DNA of 26,280 nucleotides from CAZMVY01 sp964653435 (GCA_964653435.1 CAZZFA010000083.1:1-26280), one strand, 5' to 3'. Positions 7,387 through 15,395 are shown, counted from the first letter of the stretch. Made by a program: numbers and translations. Notes: generated from the sequence alone by a model not told the origin.

Positions 7387-8178
7387 CCAGAAGAACTCAT
7401 ACGTGTTCGAGATGTAGTCCTCGGTCATGTGCGCCGGACTCGATCCGATCGCGATCCGGTTGATGGGCACCACGTCGCCGTCCACGGTCATCCGGCTGCC
7501 CTCGCCGACCTTCGTGCCGTTCACGAAGAACTCCACGTCGCCCACGCTGCCCGTATACGGATGCACCACGATCTCGAGATGGCGGAAGCCCTGCGCCCTC
7601 GGCGCCAGCGGCGACGTCAGGTTCCACCCCTCCGCCGCCGTCGACCACGCCACGTTGTGCCACCAGTCCGCCAGGGGCTCGGGGCTGGCCGTATGCGCAT
7701 GCACGCCCAGCGCCAGGAACTCCGTCTCATCCTCGTAGTAATCGCCCATCAGCGCGACCCAGCCCTGCACCTGGTCGTGAGCCACGCTGCCCACGGGCAG
7801 AAACGGATCCTGCTTGTTGTAATCCTCGAATTGCCAGACGCTCAGGCGGATGCTCCGGTCCGCCGGCAGCGTCGGCAGCACGTAGTCCTTCGTCTTGCTG
7901 CCGTACCACCACGGCTGGGCCTGCTCCTGCCGGCCGCACCACACACCGCTGTGCGGGTGGTTGCTCGACTGGTAAACCATGAACGGCCCGAAGCAGTTTC
8001 GGGGGCTGCCGCACGGACACCATGAGTTGCATACCTTGTCGGGATACCAGCTCACATCCTCCCAGCCCATCCAATTCGATGTACCCGACTCGAACCCGTC
8101 GAAAAACACGACCTCCGCCGAGGCGAGCCCGCAGGCCGCCAGGACCATACCTGCCGCCAGAAGAGACGCCTTTCTCAT
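7144..8178 (-). CDS. Secreted protein with C-terminal tandem EF-hand/dockerin-like repeats (paralogue 2)
   Basis: The 344-aa product starts MRKASLLAAG with a signal peptide ending near ASA-EVVFF. It is a paralogue of the 5276-6295 product: both share the FFDGF/FYDDF start, Cys- and Trp-rich middle and the HLEIVVHPYTGSVGDVEFF segment. The C-terminal 80 residues are nearly identical in the two proteins and contain two DxDxDG loops with paired cysteines. The ATG at 8178 has GAGGAG (8187-8192) 8 nt upstream; the longer frame to 8232 would bury the signal peptide. The fold of residues 30-260 looks like a beta-rich jelly roll, possibly concanavalin A-like, but I cannot assign a ligand or reaction. 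A terminator-like hairpin precedes the gene, so it probably has its own promoter, although none is obvious. Confidence 0.88.
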   Translation of the reverse strand: MRKASLLAAGMVLAACGLASAEVVFFDGFESGTSNWMGWEDVSWYPDKVCNSWCPCGSPRNCFGPFMVYQSSNHPHSGVWCGRQEQAQPWWYGSKTKDYVLPTLPADRSIRLSVWQFEDYNKQDPFLPVGSVAHDQVQGWVALMGDYYEDETEFLALGVHAHTASPEPLADWWHNVAWSTAAEGWNLTSPLAPRAQGFRHLEIVVHPYTGSVGDVEFFVNGTKVGEGSRMTVDGDVVPINRIAIGSSPAHMTEDYISNTYEFFWYDDVELSVQDRADFDFDGDVDLADFGHFQACFNGPNRLPKAGNCRDADFDGDNDVDLGDFGIFQACFNGPNRPPKAGCNG

Positions 8179-8201
8179 GGTTTTTTCTCCTCGCCGATCC
8201 T

Positions 8202-8240
8202 GCCGGCCGCAGCCGGCCCCCCCCGCGAGCATGCCTCGCG
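8202..8240 (-). promoter_or_regulatory. Two hairpins in the leader of the second EF-hand gene
   Basis: GCCGGC-CGCA-GCCGGC (8202-8217) and CGCGAG-CATGC-CTCGCG (8224-8240) lie between the upstream terminator-like hairpin and the ribosome site at 8187-8192. They could stabilise or attenuate the transcript. I see no recognisable riboswitch class. Confidence 0.35.
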
Positions 8241-8248
8241 GAGCCCAC

Positions 8249-8292
8249 GAAAAGGGCAGAGCGGGAGCTTCTGTGGCGTCCCCGCTCTGCCC
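8249..8292 (-). terminator. Intrinsic terminator of the PEP-CTERM gene
   Basis: A 12-bp perfect stem, GGGCAGAGCGGG (8254-8265) with CCCGCTCTGCCC (8281-8292), closes a 15-nt loop. On the minus strand the stem is followed by TTTTCG. It begins about 40 bases after the stop of the gene ending at 8334, the expected place for a rho-independent terminator, and separates that gene from the next on the same strand. Confidence 0.8.
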
Positions 8293-8333
8293 TGTCAGTT
8301 CCCTTCAATCAACCCGAGACTCGCCGCTCCGCC

Positions 8334-9005
8334 TCAGGCTCGCGGCTTCCGACGCAGCAACGCCACACCGCCCAGACCGAACAGCAGCATGCTGACCGGC
8401 TCGGGGGTGATCTGCGTAAGCCGCAGCGCGCTCCACGTGTGGTCGATCGCCCAAGGGAAATCCCACTTGGCATACAACCACGACGGCGACTGCCAGCCGC
8501 CCAGCCACATGTAAATGCCGTTGGCGCCGGCATTGTAGTCGGCACTCTCGGGCGTGTGCGGGCCAGGCCCGGCCGCAACCCATGTGCCCGGCGTCCCGTT
8601 CTCAGCGCCGATGTATTCGTGGTTCGTGCCCCACATGCCGGCCCACGGAATCAGCGACTCGTTCGGATACGTCTCGCCATCCACACCCTTGATCTGCGAC
8701 TCGATCGGCTGCCAGCCCGCGTTCCCCGCCGTCGGCCGGAACCACTCGATCGAGTACAGTTCGGTCGTGGCCGGCACAGGATGCCCCAGGCTCCCCGTGC
8801 CGCTCAGTTCCCAGTACACGCGACGGACGCCGTCCATCGTGCTCGCGCCCCAGGCGCTGGTGCCCCCGTAACCGGCACCGGGGTACTCCGTCCACCCGCC
8901 ACCGTCCAGGTGATGGATGGGCAGAATCCACTGCTCGCCGGGCACGGCCATCGCCACGGTGGCCATGCACCCGACCGCTACCAGAGCCAACAATGTTTTG
9001 CGCAT
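8334..9005 (-). CDS. PEP-CTERM sorting-domain protein
   Basis: The 223-aa product has a signal peptide (MRKTLLALVAVGCMATVAMA) and a Gly/Trp/Tyr-rich secreted domain. It ends in a PEP-CTERM tail: TPEPVSML, a hydrophobic segment FGLGGVALL and the basic end RRKPRA. In bacteria with the exosortase system this tail directs membrane transit, cleavage and delivery to the outer surface or extracellular matrix (family knowledge); no exosortase is visible in this window. AGGAGG (9012-9017) lies 6 nt before the ATG at 9005, so the upstream extension to 9056 is not used. The gene has a near-consensus promoter about 225 bases upstream, a long structured leader and a clean terminator, so it is a monocistronic unit. 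The function of the middle domain is unknown. Confidence 0.9.
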   Translation of the reverse strand: MRKTLLALVAVGCMATVAMAVPGEQWILPIHHLDGGGWTEYPGAGYGGTSAWGASTMDGVRRVYWELSGTGSLGHPVPATTELYSIEWFRPTAGNAGWQPIESQIKGVDGETYPNESLIPWAGMWGTNHEYIGAENGTPGTWVAAGPGPHTPESADYNAGANGIYMWLGGWQSPSWLYAKWDFPWAIDHTWSALRLTQITPEPVSMLLFGLGGVALLRRKPRA

Positions 9006-9222
9006 AGTTCTCCTCCTTTTGAAAAATGGGATTGATGCGCTTTCGCCCGTGACCACTCAACCGGCTACCGGGAAACAGCCGACCTTCACGTAAGGCCGAT
9101 CATCCCGGATGTGACCCTCCGTACGCTTGGCGAGAACTGTCCGTCGCCTCCGTTGAGCCGTTCGCTCTCGCGGGCTCTGCGTCGCGTCCCGAACCACCCA
9201 CATGAGAGCCCTTCGCCTGAAC
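9006..9222 (-). promoter_or_regulatory. Long structured 5' leader of the PEP-CTERM gene
   Basis: The promoter at 9229-9257 predicts a leader of about 215 nt. It contains several local hairpins: GGGCTCT/AGAGCCC (9172-9178 with 9205-9211), GGCGA/TCGCC (9129-9133 with 9144-9148), CCTT/AAGG (9083-9086 with 9092-9095) and CGGCT/AGCCG (9062-9066 with 9077-9081). The last 35 nt are A-rich and unstructured around the ribosome site. The layout resembles a cis-regulatory RNA, but I could not match it to a known riboswitch family. Confidence 0.45.
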
Positions 9223-9228
9223 AGATGC

Positions 9229-9257
9229 ATTCTATCGCGCCACTCCTAAACCGTCAA
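9229..9257 (-). promoter_or_regulatory. Near-consensus sigma-70-type promoter of the PEP-CTERM gene
   Basis: On the minus strand TTGACG (9252-9257) and TAGAAT (9229-9234) are separated by exactly 17 nt. Each hexamer matches five of six consensus bases. Transcription should start near 9222. Confidence 0.75.
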
Positions 9258-9858
9258 GACAAAAACCGATAAACGTGAGGTGTCAGCCCCATAGCCGTCC
9301 GATAATGAATGCGTTAACACCTTTCACAGAATGTAGTTACGTCAGGCAATTTGATGAGGCCCGTTGCATCTAAAAAATTTAGGCCGCGCGGGCGAAATCA
9401 CCATCTCGGCAACGGTCACCAGCCATGGGAACATGAGCCGACTGGCATACAGATCCCTTTCCTCTTCCCATTGAAAAAAGCAACAGAGGCGAGTAGCCGC
9501 CGAAGGGCACGAGCAAGGAGCCTGCGGCACGGGGCGGGCCTGCCGGCGCGACGTGCCGCCTCTTCCCGCATCACCTTCTCAGGCCCAGCATCACCGGCTC
9601 CCCGATAGACGGGACCTGGGTCGCCGGGCCCTTTGCCCAGCTCCGTCGGACTCGATCATCGGCCGCACAAAGAATCCGGCCTGCTCGCTCACCTGCTTGC
9701 GCCGATCAGCCGCTTCCCTCGTCGCTACCCGCCCAGGAATGTCGGGGCGCGCGTCCGCCACATCGCCCGATACATGCCCAGGGTAAGGATGCCGCGAAGT
9801 CGCAGCGCGAGCTGGTTTGTTTACTCACGTATTCGCAAGGCGCGCGCCGTCCGGGCGA
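9258..9858. other. Spacer without a convincing gene
   Basis: Short open frames occur on both strands, but none has a good ribosome site or a recognisable product. A perfect 8-bp inverted repeat, GCGGCACG (9524-9531) with CGTGCCGC (9552-9559), could be a structured or terminating element. Around 9677-9684 the string AGAATCCGGC recalls the tail of the interspersed palindromic elements. The AT content is higher near 9240-9370 than in the genes, as expected of regulatory DNA. No T-tract terminator for the gene ending at 9859 was found. Confidence 0.5.
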
Positions 9859-10824
9859 TCAGAACTCTGCCACCCAACCCTTCGGACGCGGCGGGTGCCA
9901 CAGGGACGAGTCCCGCAGACTGAGCTTCTTCTTGTCGCCGGAGCGCTCGATATGACCGTCGATGAAACCGATGTTCACCCGCTTCTTTCCTCCGTGCCGA
10001 TACTGGACCAGGTTGCCAAGGTTGGCGTCGCGGGGCCAGCCGCCGAGATTCTCCGGAACGGCCGCCCACTTCCGGGTCGGGTTGCGGTACTCGATAAGCA
10101 GGATGAGGCTGTTGCTCTTCTGGTTCCGCAGACCGGCCGAAGCGTTCATCGCATAGCTGCCCCACATCAGCGGGACGGTGAACTCCCGGCCGGGCGTCTT
10201 GTCGGTGAGTGTCCGGCTCCGATAGTCGGTGATCGTGTGGCCCCACGCCACCGAGGCGTCGACGAGTTTGACCTTGGTAACCGTCGCCTCCTTCGGCGCG
10301 TCGTACTCGAAGACAAGATCCGTATCAAGATCGGCCCCCAGCGAAGAGCCGGTGATCTGGTCCTGAATGTTGAACCTCCAGCGATCGCCGCTGATCTGCT
10401 GGAAGGTGCTGAACGGAGAGTCCGGCGAGGCGATCGCCATCAGTCGACCATCCTGGTATTGCCAGTCGAGGAACGCGGGAACCGGGTCCGGCGTCTCGTC
10501 ACTCGGACAGCGGAAGACCCCGGTGACGCCCGACAACTGCCCCAGCGCCGGCGTGCCCCAGCCGAAGTTCGAAGAGGCACGCTCCTGCTGCCGCTCCAGC
10601 ATGCCCACGATGGTCGCGCGGGTGCACTCCTTCATCCGCCCCGCGCACACCGCCGCGTTCGCCTGGTCGCGGGCCGCCGCAAGCGACGGAAGAAGGATCG
10701 CCACAAGCAGGGCGATGATCGCAACCACAACCAGCAGCTCGATAAGCGTGAACGCGCAGCGACAGACGGCCGCGCATCTCCACACGCGACGACCGGATTT
10801 CGGCTCTCGCCGTTTCGCAACCAT
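9859..10824 (-). CDS. Prepilin-like protein with H-X-DG-type C-terminal motif
   Basis: The 321-aa product has a basic leader, then CRCA before FTLIELLVVVAIIALL and a hydrophobic helix ending in LLPSLAAAR. This is the class III prepilin signature, with the required glutamate at mature position 5 (E29). The residue before the cleavage site is Ala24 rather than the usual Gly. Near the end, YRHGGKKR followed by VNIGFIDGHIE resembles the H-X9-DG processing-associated motif of the large planctomycete prepilin-like families, here with 11 residues between His and Asp-Gly. A DUF1559-related assignment is possible but unproven. The start at 10824 has a weak GAGG about 8 nt upstream. A promoter candidate lies at 10900-10928. 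The gene stands alone, away from the gspE-gspF cluster on the other strand. Confidence 0.85.
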   Translation of the reverse strand: MVAKRREPKSGRRVWRCAAVCRCAFTLIELLVVVAIIALLVAILLPSLAAARDQANAAVCAGRMKECTRATIVGMLERQQERASSNFGWGTPALGQLSGVTGVFRCPSDETPDPVPAFLDWQYQDGRLMAIASPDSPFSTFQQISGDRWRFNIQDQITGSSLGADLDTDLVFEYDAPKEATVTKVKLVDASVAWGHTITDYRSRTLTDKTPGREFTVPLMWGSYAMNASAGLRNQKSNSLILLIEYRNPTRKWAAVPENLGGWPRDANLGNLVQYRHGGKKRVNIGFIDGHIERSGDKKKLSLRDSSLWHPPRPKGWVAEF

Positions 10825-10899
10825 GCTATTCGCCTCGCAACGATTTGACGCGACGCCCGGCCGAACGAACTGCGCGAACCGAGCTGCGCTGGCGCATGT

Positions 10900-10928
10900 A
10901 TGGTATCGTGCTATGGGACCGATGACAA
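10900..10928 (-). promoter_or_regulatory. Candidate promoter of the second prepilin-like gene
   Basis: TTGTCA (10923-10928) and TACCAT (10900-10905) are 17 nt apart on the minus strand, matching five and four of six consensus bases. This gives a leader of about 70 nt. Confidence 0.55.
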
Positions 10929-11139
10929 TACTAAAAGTTTAGGAATCTGCATTTTTCTTCCGCGCGGGCCGCTGCACATACATTACCAACCGGATAGACG
11001 AGTCCGTTCGCACTGAAGGTGTAATAGCTCGTGTGCTACATTATAGCATCCATCCGTCGCCGTAAGGCTGGCGACAAGGCAGACCAACGGCCCAGTCAAG
11101 ACCCGACCATCGCCACACACGACCCCGCCGCTGACAAGC
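10929..11139. other. Spacer downstream of maf
   Basis: Together with the leader of the prepilin gene this makes a 315-nt gap. GTCGCC (11056-11061) and GGCGAC (11070-11075) form a 6-bp hairpin about 65 bases beyond the maf stop, a possible weak terminator without a T-tract. No gene is supported. Confidence 0.4.
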
Positions 11140-11769
11140 CTACCCGCGAGGCGGGGGCTTGGCCGCGAGGCCCGCTGTCGCCGTCTTGGATCCCGCCCAG
11201 CCGAACTCCTCAAGCATCCGCGCGAGCAGCTCCATCGGCAGGCCCACGACGTTCGAGAAGCTGCCGTCGATCCGCTCCACGAACGCGTCGCCGCGGTCCT
11301 GAATGCCGTAGGCCCCTGCCTTGCCCTGCCACGCCCCGCCGGCGATGTAGCGCTCCAGCGCCGCTGGAGGCATCGCCCGCATCGTCACCCGCGTGACGTC
11401 GTGACGAATCACCCGCCGGCCGGTCGCCGCATCCAGCAAGGTCACACCTGTAATCACCTCGTGCGTGGTCCCCGCCAGAACCAGCAGGATGCTTCTGGCG
11501 TCATTCGCGTCCGCCGGCTTGCCGAAGATGCGTCCTGCATAGGCGACGATCGTATCGGCCGCGAGCACGAGCCCTTCGCGAAGACCGGCGGCCACGCTGC
11601 GCGCCTTGAAGTAGCTGGACGCCTGGGCGTGCTCGTACGGCGAGAGTCGCGGACTCTGAGGATCGGGCTCCGCATAGGGCGGAACACACACCTCAAAGCT
11701 GTACCCGCTCTGCCGCAACAGCTCCGCTCGCCTGGGGCTGGCCGACGCCAGGATCAGTCGCATTGCCAT
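11140..11769 (-). CDS. maf: Maf-family nucleoside triphosphate pyrophosphatase
   Basis: Maf proteins hydrolyse non-canonical or surplus nucleoside triphosphates (dTTP, UTP or modified bases) to the monophosphate and pyrophosphate in the cytoplasm, and are linked to septum control in some bacteria. The 209-aa product opens with LILASASPRRAELL, the family's signature nucleotide-binding SxSPRR motif (residues 9-14). It contains the catalytic AADTIV with D72, then GKPADA (K84) and the later QGKAGAYGIQ and GSFSNVVGLP motifs. The ATG at 11769 has AAGGA 8-9 nt upstream, better placed than for the ATG two codons later. The extension to 11805 is not needed. The C-terminal tail of about 20 residues is Ala/Gly/Pro-rich. 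Which Maf subclass (YhdE or YceF type) it belongs to is not settled here. Confidence 0.95.
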   Translation of the reverse strand: MAMRLILASASPRRAELLRQSGYSFEVCVPPYAEPDPQSPRLSPYEHAQASSYFKARSVAAGLREGLVLAADTIVAYAGRIFGKPADANDARSILLVLAGTTHEVITGVTLLDAATGRRVIRHDVTRVTMRAMPPAALERYIAGGAWQGKAGAYGIQDRGDAFVERIDGSFSNVVGLPMELLARMLEEFGWAGSKTATAGLAAKPPPRG

Positions 11770-11941
11770 TGGAGGTCCTTCCACCCGCGCCTCGCACGCA
11801 TGCATCCCATCCCGTATACGACGGCGGCTGCGCGAAGTTGCGAAAAGCCGTCCGCGACCGGGAAATGCAGGCGCCGGCCCGTTATTCGCGGCAAGCGGAC
11901 CTCGGCGACCGCTCTTCAGCGCCCCGGCTCATGGCCCGGAT

Positions 11942-11970
11942 TTGACAACCGCCCCGGGCACAGTTCCAAT
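11942..11970 (+). promoter_or_regulatory. Candidate promoter immediately upstream of the glycosyltransferase gene
   Basis: A perfect TTGACA (11942-11947) is followed after 17 nt by TCCAAT (11965-11970), a four-of-six match to the -10 box. The start site would be near 11977, only about 5 nt before the ATG at 11982, so the message may be leaderless or nearly so. Confidence 0.45.
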
Positions 11971-11981
11971 CGAAATGCGCC

Positions 11982-13118
11982 ATGTCGGATGAGCCGGAAC
12001 AACTCCTGACCACGGTCTCGGCCAGGCCGCGCGTGCTGCTCGTGGTGGATGATGACTCCCTGGAACGCTTCGGCGCGATCACGAAGCACATTGTCGTCGG
12101 TCTGGCGGATGTGGCGGTTCGTGTAACCGTCCTGTGCCGCACCGGCCGTCCGCCCAGTGCGCTGGAACTCGGTCCTTGCAGCGTGATCCACGATCCGCCG
12201 AAACGCGTATTGCTCCGCCGGGAGCCGCCGCCGGCCGTCGCGGAACTCGTCCGCGATGGGCAGATTGATATCGTTCATTGCCTCTCGGCGGATCTGGCGG
12301 AGCGGACGCGGCGATTTCCCGAGCTCGCCCGCCTGCCGACGGCGGCGCACATCACCGACGAGATCGACCTCCGGCGGTGGAACCGGCTCTGGCGGATGCC
12401 AGGAGCCCGCTCCCAGGTCTGGGCCCTGCCGGCCACCCCGACGCTTTTCAAGGGAATCCTTGACACCTGCAAGGCGTGCAGCCGCTTCGCCAGACTGGTC
12501 CGCCTCGGCGTGATCGGGCAGACCGGCGAACCGATCATGCCCACGCCGGATCACATCCCCTCGGCGATTACCATGACACCGCTGACGGATGATTGCGGCC
12601 TCGACAGCGTCCTTCGCGCAATGCACGCGGTGACCTCCGGCGGCCGCGAGGTGGTCCTGCTCGTGCTCGGCAAGGGACCGGCGGAACATCGCTTCCGTCG
12701 ACTCACCGAACAACTCGGCCTCGCGAACGCGGTCGTGTTCGTCGGCAGTCTCTCGCAGTGGGTCGAGGCCATGCTCGGCTGCGACATCCTGCTGATACCG
12801 CGCCGTCCGGCACGATGGACCAGCCATGTGCTCGAGGCCATGGGCGCCGGCCGCGTGGTGCTCGCATCGCGCGATAACGGCGAGGATTATCTCCTGAACG
12901 ACCAGACGGCCTGCCTTTTCAACACGGACGACGTTGCCGACCTCACACGCCAATGGCACGCCCTGCTTGATAACCCGGCCGCGGCCCAGCGCCTCGGCGC
13001 CGCCGCCGCCCAGTTCATCCGCAAGGAGCATGGCCCCAGCACGATGATCGACGCCCTCGTCGAGCTGTACGCGCAGGCCGCCGTACGGACCGCACCGCCG
13101 CACCTCTCCGCCACCTGA
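11982..13118 (+). CDS. Glycosyltransferase, GT4-like (group 1)
   Basis: The 378-aa product looks like a GT-B retaining glycosyltransferase that moves a sugar from a nucleotide donor to an acceptor at the cytoplasmic face of the membrane. The N-terminal Rossmann-like half starts PRVLLVVDDDSLERFG and includes GQIDIVHCLSADLAERT. The C-terminal half carries VVLLVLGKGPAEHRFR, then NAVVFVGSLSQWVEAMLGCDILLIP, a GT4-like donor-site segment, then SHVLEAMGAGRVVLAS, matching the LEAMAAG motif of GT4 enzymes. The first Glu of the EX7E motif seems replaced (RRPARWTSHVLE), which may mean altered activity. There is no Shine-Dalgarno before the ATG. The gene is alone on the plus strand between maf and a converging glycosidase gene. 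Donor and acceptor cannot be inferred. Confidence 0.82.
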   Translation: MSDEPEQLLTTVSARPRVLLVVDDDSLERFGAITKHIVVGLADVAVRVTVLCRTGRPPSALELGPCSVIHDPPKRVLLRREPPPAVAELVRDGQIDIVHCLSADLAERTRRFPELARLPTAAHITDEIDLRRWNRLWRMPGARSQVWALPATPTLFKGILDTCKACSRFARLVRLGVIGQTGEPIMPTPDHIPSAITMTPLTDDCGLDSVLRAMHAVTSGGREVVLLVLGKGPAEHRFRRLTEQLGLANAVVFVGSLSQWVEAMLGCDILLIPRRPARWTSHVLEAMGAGRVVLASRDNGEDYLLNDQTACLFNTDDVADLTRQWHALLDNPAAAQRLGAAAAQFIRKEHGPSTMIDALVELYAQAAVRTAPPHLSAT

Positions 13119-13193
13119 GGCAGGCACCAGCCCGTCGCGCCGACCCCCGAACGGTTCGTCCGACCCCCTGTCGCGTCCGACGGTTCGCGCCGA

Positions 13194-15320
13194 TCACTCC
13201 CACGGCACCACACCCAGGTACACGTCGTCGAACCAGGCCAGCCCGCTCCCGGCGCCGACGTTCAGGTTCACGGCGACGCGCTTCGCGCCCGCGGGGGCCA
13301 CATCGCCGACCTCCAGATGCCTCCACCCGTCGGACGTACCTCGCAACAGTTCCCACGCGGGCGTCCGCTGAATGATCCGGCCGTCGTTCTCCGTGAAATC
13401 GAGCGAAATCGAGGCCCCCCCCCCCGCCAGTTCCGCCACCCGCACCCACGCGCCGGCCACGTATCGCTCGCCGGCCCGCACCGTGTTGTAGTGGGTGATC
13501 TGCCGAAGGGTGATGGGATAGTTGTCCGCCTCGATCGCCTGTGAGCGCCTGCCCGAACGGACGATGTCCTCCGCGACGAAGCACGGTCCCATCGCGGCCG
13601 GTTCGAAGCGCAGCGCAACACCCGCCTGTCCGCCTCCGCCGCCACCCTCCTCGAAGCTCGGGTTGCCCAGCAGGTTCGGCCAGATCGGGTCCCGGTCGGG
13701 CCCGAGCGGCACGCTCAGCGATTTCCGCTCGCCGACCGGGACGGCAATCCCCGGAAGCGTCACGGTCTGATAGCCCGGTTTTGAAAGCGACAGGGCATAG
13801 GCGATCGGACGCAGCGGGATCGCATCGAACGTGCCGCCGGGGCCCGTCGTGACCGGCCCCGGTGGCGCCGGTCGGAAGCTCAGGGTCACGCCCGCAAGCG
13901 GCTCGCCGGTGAGGCCGTCGCGAATCCGGCCGGACAGGATGCCAACGCCGGTCGCACGGAGCGTAACATCGACCACGGTGTTTGTCGCCGCCTCCGCGCG
14001 GGCACGGCGGCGCTCCGGCTCAAAGCCTGCCCGCTCGAAGAACAGCTCATACACCCCCGCGGCCAGCCGGGGGAGATAAAAGCATCCGGCGTCGTCGGTC
14101 TCGACACGGCGGCCGGCGCACTCGACCCGGACCTGCGCTACGGGCAGCCCTTTTTCGAGCGTCACCTTTCCGCTGATCGCGCCGCAGGCGTCCCCGGGCT
14201 TCGCCAGCGAGGCCACGGCGAGATAGTGGGGGCGCGCCCCCGAAGGACGGCCGTCCGGCCCCGTCCCGCTCCCGTCACCGACCCACTCGAGGCGGTCCCA
14301 GCCGCGGCCGGCAAGCACAAACGGGAAGACCGCCTCCACCTCGGGCCACCGGCTCCAGTAATCGCGAAAGGCCCGCGCGAAGTAGTCGGCCCGGTTGGCC
14401 TCATTGATGATCGCATGCCCCTCCCGGCGGGTGAACAGGTCGTTGCCGAGGTCGTACCCCGTCTCCGTAATCATCACGCGGACATCGCGCCGCCCGTACC
14501 GGCGCAGAACGTCCAGCTCGACAAGGTACCCGTCGATCGTCAGCTCCGGCGAGCTTGCCGCCGTACCGTCGTGCAGATTGATCTCCGGCGGACGGTTCAT
14601 CGGATAGGGATGCGACGCCCATACGTCGAACGCGTGAACGAACTCCGGCACCGCCCGGCACATCGCCTCGGTGAACTGCACGCCGTCCAGCGCCACGGCT
14701 CCGTTGAGGACGCGAATCCGCGGATCGCCGATCGCGTGAATGGCCTTCGCCGCCTGCACGAAGAAGCGGGCGTACTCGCCGGGGTCCGCCCGGCCGCCCC
14801 ACTCGCGGGCCACGTTCGGCTCGTTCCAGATCTCGATATAGAGCGGGCAGCGGTCGTCGCGCGGAAGGCCCTCCACTACGCGCCGGATCGCCTGGGCGAT
14901 CGAGTGGTAGTCGCCCGGCGCATCCTCCGGGGGCCGGACCCAGCAGTTGGCAACAGGGTCGTGTTTCCCGGCAAGACGCACGAGAGGCACCAGTTCAAGC
15001 TCATAGCACGCGGCCACAAACTCGCGCCAGCGCGGCTCCGGCCCGTTCGTCTCGCGCGAGATTCCGCCGAAGATCGTCTTGACATGGCCCCACCGGCCGA
15101 CCAGGTGCCGCACCCACCGAAGCTGCGTCATGCCGGCCCCGTCGGCCTGATCGATCAGCAGGTGTGCCCCGAAAACGTTGCGCGTCGCGCGTTCCGGCGC
15201 CGCCCTCGCGGTCGTCAACTGGGCGGCCGCACAATGAACCAGGACGGCGTGAACGATCACCCCTGCGACGGCGCGCGCGCCCACCCGTCGCAACCCCGCC
15301 GGTCGGCTCCCGAATCTCAT
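13194..15320 (-). CDS. Secreted multidomain glycosidase (clan GH-A TIM barrel) with regulatory-like and CBM-like domains
   Basis: The 708-aa product has a signal peptide ending near CAAAQ. A TIM-barrel domain (about 45-375) carries the clan GH-A acid/base signature YIEIWNEPN with E167 and a likely nucleophile in MITETGYD at E286, as in GH5/GH39-type retaining enzymes. Two carboxypeptidase-regulatory-like beta domains follow (about 380-458 and 462-545; ISGKVTLEKGLPVAQV and LSGRIRDGLTGEPLAGV). The last domain (about 555-708, NLLGNPSFEEGG to AWFDDVYLG) resembles a CBM4/9- or CBM22-type beta sandwich. The ATG at 15320 starts directly with the signal peptide; the frame open to 15536 is an extension. 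No strong Shine-Dalgarno is visible. Polysaccharide breakdown outside the cytoplasm is likely; the substrate is unknown. An 11-C homopolymer at 13415-13425 lies in the CBM-like region. Confidence 0.88.
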   Translation of the reverse strand: MRFGSRPAGLRRVGARAVAGVIVHAVLVHCAAAQLTTARAAPERATRNVFGAHLLIDQADGAGMTQLRWVRHLVGRWGHVKTIFGGISRETNGPEPRWREFVAACYELELVPLVRLAGKHDPVANCWVRPPEDAPGDYHSIAQAIRRVVEGLPRDDRCPLYIEIWNEPNVAREWGGRADPGEYARFFVQAAKAIHAIGDPRIRVLNGAVALDGVQFTEAMCRAVPEFVHAFDVWASHPYPMNRPPEINLHDGTAASSPELTIDGYLVELDVLRRYGRRDVRVMITETGYDLGNDLFTRREGHAIINEANRADYFARAFRDYWSRWPEVEAVFPFVLAGRGWDRLEWVGDGSGTGPDGRPSGARPHYLAVASLAKPGDACGAISGKVTLEKGLPVAQVRVECAGRRVETDDAGCFYLPRLAAGVYELFFERAGFEPERRRARAEAATNTVVDVTLRATGVGILSGRIRDGLTGEPLAGVTLSFRPAPPGPVTTGPGGTFDAIPLRPIAYALSLSKPGYQTVTLPGIAVPVGERKSLSVPLGPDRDPIWPNLLGNPSFEEGGGGGGQAGVALRFEPAAMGPCFVAEDIVRSGRRSQAIEADNYPITLRQITHYNTVRAGERYVAGAWVRVAELAGGGASISLDFTENDGRIIQRTPAWELLRGTSDGWRHLEVGDVAPAGAKRVAVNLNVGAGSGLAWFDDVYLGVVPWE

Positions 15321-15374
15321 GGCCGCATCATACCGTCCCGGTCGGCACGCTCGAAGCCGGCGCTGCGCAAGAAC

Positions 15375-15395
15375 ACGCCCGCGCGAGGCGGGCGT
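15375..15395 (-). terminator. Hairpin after rpoD, possible terminator
   Basis: ACGCCCGC (15375-15382) pairs perfectly with GCGGGCGT (15388-15395) around a 5-nt loop. It begins 32 bases downstream of the rpoD stop. On the minus strand it is followed by GTTCTT, so the T-tract is weak. Confidence 0.5.

Noticed and set aside
9006..9222. c-di-GMP (GEMM) riboswitch in the PEP-CTERM leader
   Set aside because: Fragments such as GGGACGC and GGTAGCCGG recall the consensus, but their order and the conserved core do not match.
9342..9923. Several short frames upstream of and overlapping the end of the second prepilin gene
   Set aside because: No homology-like motifs, no ribosome sites, and conflict with the supported gene on the minus strand.
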